This document shows positions 1 through 5,755 of a stretch of DNA of 9,753 nucleotides, one piece after another (position 1 is the first letter of the stretch; the number at the start of each line of letters is the position of its first letter). This stretch comes from Planctomycetota bacterium (GTDB taxonomy: Bacteria; Planctomycetota; Planctomycetia; Isosphaerales; Isosphaeraceae). The stretch spans positions 1 to 9,753 of the forward strand of contig JAJYCH010000110.1 in assembly GCA_021778575.1 (NCBI GenBank), read 5' to 3'. Below the pieces are notes generated by a model, which was not told where the DNA came from, ran no database searches, and was given only the letters and a program-made list of their open reading frames with translations. Both the position numbers and the translations under genes were made by a program.

Positions 1-20
1 ATTGAATTCTGGAAAGCTCG

Positions 21-632
21 ATGAGTTCATTGAATATCGTCTATGTGCTGACCAACCCAGCGATGCCTGGTCTCGTCAAAATCGGCTGGACGACCCAGGA
101 AGATGCCAATGTCCGGATCTCACAACTTTATTCGACGGGTGTGCCCGTTCCCTTTACTCTGGAATTCGCGTGTAAGGTCAGCAACGCGATCGAGGTTGAG
201 AGAGCGTTGCATATCGCATTCTCACCTAATCGAATCAATCCCAGACGGGAGTTCTTTAAGATTGATCCCGAGCAAGCGATTGCCATACTCCGGCTACTTC
301 ATACAGAGGATGCGACAATCGAGGTTGAGCAACAACCCATCGACTTGGATCAAGAATCATTGGCTGCCGCCGAACAACTCAAACCAAGGCGACCGAATCT
401 TAGCTTTGTTGATATGGGAATTCCAATCGGTTCGACGCTTCAGTGTGTTGAGAACGATGCGACGGTGATGGTGATCGGTCCGAGAAAAGTAAGGATTGAC
501 CACGAAGATCTCTCGCTTACGGAAGCGACACGTCGAGTATTAAATCTTGAATCACCAACTGATCCAACACCCAAATGGACCTTTAACGGTCGTCGTCTGC
601 GCGAAATTTACAATGAGACTTATCCGTACTGA
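21..632 (+). CDS. GIY-YIG family (T5orf172/MUG113-like) nuclease-domain protein
   Basis: This 203-residue protein has two parts. Residues 5-93 fit the T5orf172/MUG113 branch of the GIY-YIG fold. The GIY strand is VYVL (7-10), the YIG strand is VKIG (19-22), there is an Arg at 32 and a GVPVPF segment (40-45), and an E..LH..F stretch (60-67) is followed by REFF (76-79). Residues 126-201 form a second small domain with a G(I)P.GS.L start, an SLTEAT helix and a W...GR.L.EIY end, like the C-terminal domain seen on other GIY-YIG proteins and on modification-associated proteins. The family is expected to bind or cut DNA, but no substrate is known. The ATG at 21 is preceded by a weak GGAAAG site. The gene is visibly AT-richer than its neighbours (27 G/C in the 60 bases 541-600, against 37 in 9001-9060), which suggests separate acquisition. 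It faces the metallophosphoesterase gene and has no evident operon partner. The family call is strong; the function is open. Confidence 0.85.
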   Translation: MSSLNIVYVLTNPAMPGLVKIGWTTQEDANVRISQLYSTGVPVPFTLEFACKVSNAIEVERALHIAFSPNRINPRREFFKIDPEQAIAILRLLHTEDATIEVEQQPIDLDQESLAAAEQLKPRRPNLSFVDMGIPIGSTLQCVENDATVMVIGPRKVRIDHEDLSLTEATRRVLNLESPTDPTPKWTFNGRRLREIYNETYPY

Positions 633-767
633 CGAAAATGTTTGGGACGCCTAGCTTCGATAAAATGTAGTATCCGGCAAGGTGCTGGTTCAAGAAATTG
701 CAGAAAGATTCCGTCAGCCCGGCTTCATCCTGTAGACCGGAACCCATTAAACGCCCCACAGAAATCG

Positions 768-1943
768 TCACCTGAGCATCCCCACGTCCGCTCCGGTCCG
801 GGCATGGTGGACCGTTGCCGTGGGCGTCGCCCGCAGGGTGAAGCGGGTGATTTCCGGTGTGCAGCCGTAGCGGATCGGTTGCTTGCCACCAACCCCTTGA
901 CTGACATAGAGCAGCGAGTTCGCTCGCTCGAAGAACCCTCTGTCGAAGTGGCGGCTGTAGCGGCTGGGCATCAGGATTGGACCAAACCCGGGCAAGCGAA
1001 TCTGGCCGCCATGGTTATGACCGGCGACCACCAACTCGATTCCGCTTGATGCCGCCCTGGGGAACTGGTCGGGAGAGTGGGTCAACAGAATCCGGAAATC
1101 GGCATCGCCGGCCGCCGAATAGTCGAGCGCAGGCCCCCAGGGGGATGAGGTTCCTCCCAGTCCGAGTGTGACGCCATTGATCTCGAAGCGTTCCCAGCGC
1201 CCTTCGAGGTCGGTGAATCCCGCTTTTCGCAAGGTCCGCCGGACCCGTCCCGGGCGGAGTCGATGATCGTGGTTGCCGAGAATCGCGAACTGGCCCAGGC
1301 GACCCCGGAGCTTCGAGAAGACCGGCTCGACCCAGTCGAACGTATCGAGGTCGTCGAGCAGGTCACCGGTGAAGACGATGAGGTCGGTCTCCCAACGCGC
1401 GGCTTCGTCGGCGACGATCTCGAAGAATTCCCGTCGGTACGCATGCGAGAAATGCGTGTCGGTCAACTGAACCAGGTTCAATCCATCAAGTTCGATTGGA
1501 AGCCCCGGCAGCCGCAGTTCGCATTCGACTTTCTTGAGCCTGAGCGAACGATTCCCAGGAAGCTTCAACAACCAGTGATGAGGCCCCGATCCCATCAGGC
1601 GTTCCACGCCGGGCTCGATCGCCAGGTCGATCTCCTCGCCGTTTGCTTCGACTCCCGTCGGCATTTTTCGGTACGCCCGGAGAATCGTCACCCCGGGAAG
1701 CCCGACCAGCGCGATTCCCAGGCAAAGAAATGCGTAGGCTTTCGGCACGAGCGCCCAGGAAGTCCAGGGGCCTTGGGTGATCAGGAAGGGCAGGGCAATG
1801 AGGGTGGCCGAAAGCAAGGCGAAATTGGACAGCTCCAGGAGCTTCTCGGGCATGTTCGTCGAGTGCGAGACGTTCAGCACCAGGACAAACAGCGAGACGT
1901 GACCCAGTACGAGTGGTAATAAGATCAGCCAATCAACCATCAT
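768..1943 (-). CDS. Membrane-anchored metallophosphoesterase (YkuE/YaeI-like)
   Basis: A 391-residue calcineurin-like phosphoesterase. The N-terminus carries three likely hydrophobic membrane segments at about 5-24, 41-55 and 66-88. After a linker, the catalytic domain (about 155-370) shows all the expected metal-site motifs: TDTH (D162, H164), TGDLLDD (D194), GNHD (N224, H225), LTHS (H289) and GHNHGGQIRLPG (H309, H311). This arrangement matches the YkuE/YaeI branch, whose members hydrolyse phosphoesters; some act on lipid-type substrates, but the substrate cannot be read here. The C-terminal tail after about 370 looks unstructured. The gene begins 34 bp after the stop of the upstream signalling gene on the same strand, with no hairpin between, so co-transcription is likely. 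There is no Shine-Dalgarno site before the start; a GGGAGGAGG run lies on the opposite strand. ATGATG gives two possible adjacent starts. Enzyme class is confident; biological role is unknown. Confidence 0.9.
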   Translation of the reverse strand: MMVDWLILLPLVLGHVSLFVLVLNVSHSTNMPEKLLELSNFALLSATLIALPFLITQGPWTSWALVPKAYAFLCLGIALVGLPGVTILRAYRKMPTGVEANGEEIDLAIEPGVERLMGSGPHHWLLKLPGNRSLRLKKVECELRLPGLPIELDGLNLVQLTDTHFSHAYRREFFEIVADEAARWETDLIVFTGDLLDDLDTFDWVEPVFSKLRGRLGQFAILGNHDHRLRPGRVRRTLRKAGFTDLEGRWERFEINGVTLGLGGTSSPWGPALDYSAAGDADFRILLTHSPDQFPRAASSGIELVVAGHNHGGQIRLPGFGPILMPSRYSRHFDRGFFERANSLLYVSQGVGGKQPIRYGCTPEITRFTLRATPTATVHHARTGADVGMLR

Positions 1944-1977
1944 GGGAGGAGGTTCCAGTGTCCATGGCGGTGCAGCG

Positions 1978-3672
1978 TCAGGTGGTCGGTTCCGGCGGGG
2001 GGGATAAGATGCCTTCGATGGCTTCTTGTAAACGGTCGGCGCGAAAGGGTTTGTAGAGAACGGTCCGCAGTCCTTCCTGGCGGGACTTGACGATCGAGTG
2101 ACTGGGATCGTAGCCGAAGCCGGTCATCAGAATGATCGGCAAGCCTGGTTGAACCTCACGGAGTCGACAGTAAGTTTCGTAGCCGTCCTGGTCGGGTAGG
2201 CGAATATCAACGACCGCGGCGGAATAAGGGGTTTGGCGAGCCAGGGCGATGGCCTCCTGGGCGTCACGCGCGGTTTCGACGGTTGCTCCTAATCTTCCTA
2301 GCATCTGATGCGCCGCTTTACGTACGGTTTCGTCGGCGTCGGCGACCAGGATGGCGGAACCGGCCAGTCGATGCTGGGGGGGAGGGCCGTTTCTCCGGGG
2401 TTCGGGGGCGAGGGTGGAGCCGACTTTCTGGATCAAGGTCCGGATCTCTCGGGCTCGAAACAGCAGGTGGCGAAGCCGGGCGACGATGTCCTCGTCGTGG
2501 CCGGCGTAGCGGTCGAGAACGGTGGTGGCGTCGTTGAGGATGTCGTCGATCGGCAGGGCCAGTTCCCGGCTGATGGCCTCGACGGAGGCGGTCGCGGTGC
2601 TGAGCTTCTCGGCCTGGAGGAGTTCGAGCGTGTTCAGGGCCGAGGCGACGTTTCTCGCGTAGATTTCGAGAAACTGGCGGTCGCGGTCGTCGAAGGCGTT
2701 GGCCTGCGAGTTCTCGACGTTGAGGGTGCCGATCACGGTCCCGTGGTAGATCAAGGGGACGGTCAACGAGCTTCGGGCTCCGGCCGCTCCTTCGAGATAG
2801 TGCGGGTCGAGCGTCGTGTCGGGACAGAGATAACTCTGGCCGGTCGCGGCGACGTAGCCGGTCACTCCGTTCCCCTGGGGATTGGCGTAAAGTTCGCGGC
2901 TGGCGGCGGTTCGGGTCATTCCTTCGGTCAAGAGCGGGACCAGTCGGCCGTTGGTCCGGTCGAGCAGGCGGATCTCGATATAGTCGAGCCCGAGCAGGTC
3001 TTTCATGTGCCGACCGATGTTGTATTTCAGGAGGTCGGTCCGTTCCTCGACCCCCATCTCGGCCAGTTCCTCGGGGGTGAGGTCGGCCAGTTCGTCCCCC
3101 GCCTTGTGGATGGCGGTGATCTTTTGTTGCTGGAGGGTCTCGTCGGTGATGTCGCGGGTCAGGGCGATGTGGTGGGTGAGCAGGCCCGAGCGATCGAAAA
3201 CCGGTGTGGCCGTGACCCGGAGATAGCGATTGGCTTCGATTCGGATCACGGTGCTGGCCGGTCCGTGGATCGCGACGGCCGCCGTGAACGGGCAGGCGAA
3301 GGGACCGAGAACTTCCGGAGAGCCGAGAGCCCTCATGAACGGCGAGCCGACGGTCTCGACCGACGGATCGACCAGGAGCAGGAATTCCGGGTTCGTCCAG
3401 ATCACGACCAGGTTGGGGTCGACCACAGCCACGCCGTCGGCGATGGCGTCGAGAATCTCGTCCGCCTGGATCAGGACTCCCGCCCAGTGGACGGCCGAGA
3501 GTTGCGCCGAGTCGACGTAAACCCCCGCGAACTTCTGCTCGCGGAGCAAGACCATGGCCCGCGCCATGGTCCGGGCCAGGACGAGTTCGAAGGACTCAGC
3601 CAGCCGGGTCCGGACCTCGGCCGCTTCCGGAGAGTCGCGCTCGATGACCAGGAGTCGAGGCTTGTCGGCCAC
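1978..3672 (-). CDS. PAS-GAF-receiver signalling protein with degenerate kinase helix
   Basis: A multidomain sensor and response regulator of 564 residues, numbered from the proposed GTG start. Residues 4-66 resemble the first half of a receiver domain (RLLVIERD, then VYVD at 51-54) and run directly into a PAS domain (about 70-178) ending in a RDITDE PAC motif. A GAF domain follows (about 183-353; DYIEIRLLD, GVTGYVA, SSLTVPL, IGTLNVEN). A helical segment (about 358-418) resembles a histidine-kinase dimerisation domain, but the H-box reads SRELALPI, so Arg369 replaces the phospho-accepting His, and no ATPase domain follows. The C-terminal receiver (about 439-556) keeps the acceptor Asp489, Thr517 and Lys541, but Ala446 replaces one acidic-pocket residue. 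The protein should be cytosolic and take phosphate from another kinase, if any. An upstream ATG at 3798 would add 42 residues that look non-native. GTG is preferred because VADKPRLLVIERD starts the fold and GGGAG lies 9 bases upstream. It precedes the metallophosphoesterase by 34 bp. Confidence 0.88.
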   Translation of the reverse strand: MADKPRLLVIERDSPEAAEVRTRLAESFELVLARTMARAMVLLREQKFAGVYVDSAQLSAVHWAGVLIQADEILDAIADGVAVVDPNLVVIWTNPEFLLLVDPSVETVGSPFMRALGSPEVLGPFACPFTAAVAIHGPASTVIRIEANRYLRVTATPVFDRSGLLTHHIALTRDITDETLQQQKITAIHKAGDELADLTPEELAEMGVEERTDLLKYNIGRHMKDLLGLDYIEIRLLDRTNGRLVPLLTEGMTRTAASRELYANPQGNGVTGYVAATGQSYLCPDTTLDPHYLEGAAGARSSLTVPLIYHGTVIGTLNVENSQANAFDDRDRQFLEIYARNVASALNTLELLQAEKLSTATASVEAISRELALPIDDILNDATTVLDRYAGHDEDIVARLRHLLFRAREIRTLIQKVGSTLAPEPRRNGPPPQHRLAGSAILVADADETVRKAAHQMLGRLGATVETARDAQEAIALARQTPYSAAVVDIRLPDQDGYETYCRLREVQPGLPIILMTGFGYDPSHSIVKSRQEGLRTVLYKPFRADRLQEAIEGILSPPPEPTT

Positions 3673-3872
3673 GAGAGACGGCTCCCGCCCAAGTTGCGCG
3701 GCGAAGCAGAGGCATCGTCGGCGAAAGAGGCCGGGGGAACGTCCCTCGTCCGGCTGCGCAGACAGCGTATCATAATCGACCAGCGCTCGACACTCCATGC
3801 CGGGGTTCGACGGGTTTCAACGCAACCGTGTTGCCCGACGGCATCGCGGGCTTACTTCGGGATCTCCCACAC
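3673..3872. promoter_or_regulatory. Divergent promoter region between signalling gene and hydrolase gene
   Basis: If the signalling gene starts at the GTG at 3672 and the hydrolase at the ATG at 3873, this interval of about 200 bases separates two divergent genes and should carry both promoters. The one conspicuous AT-rich spot is GTATCATAATCG near 3767-3778. On the minus strand it contains TATGAT (3769-3774) and on the plus strand CATAAT (3771-3776), each one mismatch from a sigma-70 -10 box and each roughly 95 bases from its gene. Neither has a good -35 hexamer at the expected spacing. The assignment is by position and composition only. If the upstream ATG (3798) or GTG (3828) starts are the true ones, most of this interval would be coding. 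Confidence 0.3.
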
Positions 3873-4436
3873 ATGAACCCACTCAACAACCGATTGACCG
3901 CCGAGCACGGGGCTTTGCTCGTCGTCGACGTCCAGGAACGGCTGCTCAAGAGCATCGACGAGGCCGATCGAGTCCTGAACCAGACGCTCTTGCTGGTCAA
4001 GGCCGCGCAGATCCTCGAAATCCCGGTCTTCGCGACCGAGCAATATCCCAAGGGGCTCGGTCCCACCGTCGAACCGCTGGCCGCCTTGATCCCCGACCGG
4101 CCCGCCAAGCTGACGTTTCACTGCCTCGGAGCCCCCGGCCTGACCGAAGCCCTGGCCGAGGCTGGAATTCGTCACGTCACCCTTGCCGGGATCGAGACTC
4201 ACGTTTGCATCGCGCAAACGGCGCTCGAACTCCTGAAACTTGGCTACCAGGTCCAGGTTCCCGCCGACGCCGTGGGCTCGCGATTCGCGATCGACCGGGA
4301 ATTTGCCCTGAGGAGGCTCGAAATGGCCGGAGCGGTCATCTCGACCAGCGAAGCCGTCCTGTTCGAGTGGACCGAGTCGGCCGAACATCCTCGGTTCAAG
4401 GAGATCAGCGGGCTGGTGAAGGAGCGGACGGCGTAA
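3873..4436 (+). CDS. Isochorismatase-family cysteine hydrolase (ISOC1/2-like)
   Basis: A 187-residue cytosolic hydrolase of the isochorismatase/nicotinamidase superfamily. The catalytic triad is readable: Asp19 in LLVVDVQE, Lys79 in RPAKLTFHCLG, and Cys112 in GIETHVCIAQTA. The cis-peptide segment before the cysteine, EQYPKGLG (56-63), SRFAIDREFALRRLEMAGA (136-154) and the closing HPRFKEISGL match the ISOC1/ISOC2-type subfamily, whose substrates are mostly unknown; true isochorismatase or nicotinamidase activity should not be assumed. Length is normal for the subfamily. I chose the ATG at 3873 because the conserved fold begins about 12 residues later. An in-frame GTG at 3828 would add 15 residues (LPDGIAGLLRDLPH and the start) with no clear ribosome site either way. 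The gene stands alone on its strand, and its last 32 bases overlap the convergent nuclease-like gene. Confidence 0.92.
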   Translation: MNPLNNRLTAEHGALLVVDVQERLLKSIDEADRVLNQTLLLVKAAQILEIPVFATEQYPKGLGPTVEPLAALIPDRPAKLTFHCLGAPGLTEALAEAGIRHVTLAGIETHVCIAQTALELLKLGYQVQVPADAVGSRFAIDREFALRRLEMAGAVISTSEAVLFEWTESAEHPRFKEISGLVKERTA

Positions 4437-5040
4437 CGGGATTCTCTGATCCGATCGCCTTCAAGTAGGCCAGGATTTTGCCGAGGTCGTTCAAGGGTCG
4501 ATCCTGGCTATCAAAGGTCACGGCGTGTCCGTCGAGGCGTAAGAACAGCCATTCCGAGCCGGTGGTCACGGTTCCATGGACCGTTGGCGTGGGGTTCCCT
4601 TTCCGCTCGTTCAGTTCCCGAACCGCCACCATCTCGGCAACACACTGGCCGAGGTTTCCCGGAATGTCCTCGTTTTTGGCCTCAACCACCGCGAGGAGCG
4701 GCGAGCCGAGCAGGAATGGTCCCGCCTTCCGGCCCACCAGGAAGTCGCAGCGGCCGAACAATCCTCGCTCGCGGTCGACGTCGAGACTGATGCCTGAGTA
4801 GACTCCCAGACGACCACCAGTCAGGTGAGCCGCTTCCATCAAGATCGGCGCGATGATCAATTCCGATCGGGCCTTCTCGGTATTCACCTCCAGAGCCTGC
4901 GGTGCCCAACGTTCGATCACCGTCTGGAGGATCGGCGGGATCTCCAACGGTTCCAGACCCAGGAAGAGGTTGGAACGGGCCGGCAGCGTCAGGCCGAGCC
5001 GATCGACGGCTGTTTCGAGGTTGAAATCGGAAAATGCCAT
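4405..5040 (-). CDS. PD-(D/E)XK nuclease-like protein, diverged copy
   Basis: An uncharacterised 211-residue protein with the signature of the PD-(D/E)XK nuclease fold. It has a helix with Glu60 (EKARSELIIAPIL), then YSGISLDVD, GRCDFL with Asp99, VVEAKN with Glu120 and Lys122, and GQCVAEM with Gln132, in the order and spacing expected of core metal and catalytic residues. A conserved VHGTVTTGSEWLFLRL strand pair follows. The proline- and serine-rich tail (200-211) is unique to this copy. It is a clear paralogue of the gene immediately upstream: both open with MAF.DF and share nearly every motif in register. I recall this family as frequent, and often multi-copy, in cyanobacteria and planctomycetes, but know of no demonstrated function. 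AAGGA lies about 10 bases before the ATG, and 33 bp separate it from its paralogue. Its 3' end overlaps the hydrolase gene. The nuclease fold is inferred; activity is unproven. Confidence 0.82.
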   Translation of the reverse strand: MAFSDFNLETAVDRLGLTLPARSNLFLGLEPLEIPPILQTVIERWAPQALEVNTEKARSELIIAPILMEAAHLTGGRLGVYSGISLDVDRERGLFGRCDFLVGRKAGPFLLGSPLLAVVEAKNEDIPGNLGQCVAEMVAVRELNERKGNPTPTVHGTVTTGSEWLFLRLDGHAVTFDSQDRPLNDLGKILAYLKAIGSENPVTPSAPSPAR

Positions 5041-5073
5041 CGTTCGGCGATCCTTCGAGGAATTCTGGTACTG

Positions 5074-5673
5074 TCAGACGGGTCGGATCAGTGACTGCAA
5101 GATCGCCACGAGCTTGCCGAGGTCATCGATGTAATATTCCTTCAGATCGATGGTCAGACTTGACGCTTCGAGCCGAAGGAACTTCCAGGCGCTGCCGGTC
5201 GTGACGACTCCGTGAACGACCTTGATCGCGGTTGCCGCGCGGTCGTTGAAAATCTGGGCCGCGACCATCGAGGCGATACATTGCCCCAGGCCGTTCCGGA
5301 GGTTGTCGTTCTTGGCCTCGACGATCGTCACCAGCGGCGCGCTCAGAACGAACTGGAGATTCGACCCCGACAGGATGAAGTCGCAAACCCCGTTTAATCC
5401 CTTCGAAGCCTCGACATTCAGCTCGATCCCCGAGAACAGGGCAAACGCTCCCGGAAGCTGGCGACGCAATTCGAGCAGGATGGGCGCGATGATGAATTCC
5501 GACTTCGCCTTCTCGGTATTGATCGCCAATGCGATCGTCACGCCTTCGCCGATCGTTGATGCAAAATCCGCGCGGAGAGCGATCGGCGGCACGCTCGAAA
5601 AGAGATCTGCCTCGGTGAAAGTCAGACCCAGATCGGCCTGGACCTGGGGGAAGGTGAAGTCGCCGAAGGCCAT
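5074..5673 (-). CDS. PD-(D/E)XK nuclease-like protein, canonical copy
   Basis: An uncharacterised 199-residue protein and tandem paralogue of the next gene downstream. Motifs in order are MAFGDF (1-6), LGLTFTEADLF (15-25), INTEKAKSEFIIAPILLE with Glu59, FSGIELNVE (80-88), GVCDFILS with Asp98, IVEAKN with Glu119 and Lys121, GLGQCIASM with Gln131, and VHGVVTTGSAWKFLRLE (153-169). The Asp...Glu-X-Lys and following Gln pattern fits a PD-(D/E)XK core. Compared with the family consensus I remember, this copy is the more typical and has no extra tail. An AGGAAAG site lies close upstream of the ATG. The gene begins 82 bp after the stop of an LRR gene on the same strand, so it may be read from the LRR transcript or from its own promoter in that gap, where an 8-bp inverted repeat sits. 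No partner such as a methyltransferase, helicase or toxin is present in the window, so a defence role is only a guess. Confidence 0.83.
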   Translation of the reverse strand: MAFGDFTFPQVQADLGLTFTEADLFSSVPPIALRADFASTIGEGVTIALAINTEKAKSEFIIAPILLELRRQLPGAFALFSGIELNVEASKGLNGVCDFILSGSNLQFVLSAPLVTIVEAKNDNLRNGLGQCIASMVAAQIFNDRAATAIKVVHGVVTTGSAWKFLRLEASSLTIDLKEYYIDDLGKLVAILQSLIRPV

Positions 5674-5694
5674 CTTCCGGCTTTCCTGGATGGT

Positions 5695-5737
5695 GATTCA
5701 TGAAACCCGATCCGGTCGAGCCATCCTACCATGAATC
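5695..5737. repeat. 8-bp perfect inverted repeat in the LRR/nuclease gap
   Basis: GATTCATG at 5695-5702 is matched by its exact reverse complement CATGAATC at 5730-5737, with 27 bases between. It lies in the 82-bp gap upstream of the nuclease-like gene pair and just past the end of the LRR gene. The arms do not extend further and no T-run follows on either strand, so it is not a typical intrinsic terminator. A dimeric-regulator operator or a chance repeat are both possible. Confidence 0.3.
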
Positions 5738-5755
5738 CCGCGAAACCCGGCGCGA

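Noticed and set aside
583..771. A 62-codon minus-strand frame across the spacer between the first two genes, and a 22-codon plus-strand tail (664-732) ending in RFRQPGFIL.
   Set aside because: Both are too short, overlap neighbouring coding ends or lack a start, and match no family I know. The spacer shows no hairpin or RNA gene either.
1263..1919. A 218-codon plus-strand frame opposite the metallophosphoesterase.
   Set aside because: The minus-strand frame holds every metallophosphoesterase motif; the plus-strand product is charge-rich with no motif.
1944..1977. A GGGAGGAGG run between the signalling gene and the phosphoesterase, tempting as a ribosome site.
   Set aside because: It is on the plus strand while both flanking genes are on the minus strand, so it cannot serve them.
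2308..3876. A 522-codon open frame on the plus strand opposite the signalling gene.
   Set aside because: It is antisense to a gene with clear PAS, GAF and receiver motifs. Its product is a Gly/Asp/Arg/Val-rich sequence with no recognisable domain, as expected from GC-biased codons read on the other strand.
3852..4388. A minus-strand frame opposite the isochorismatase-family gene.
   Set aside because: The plus strand encodes an intact catalytic triad; the minus product has no motif.
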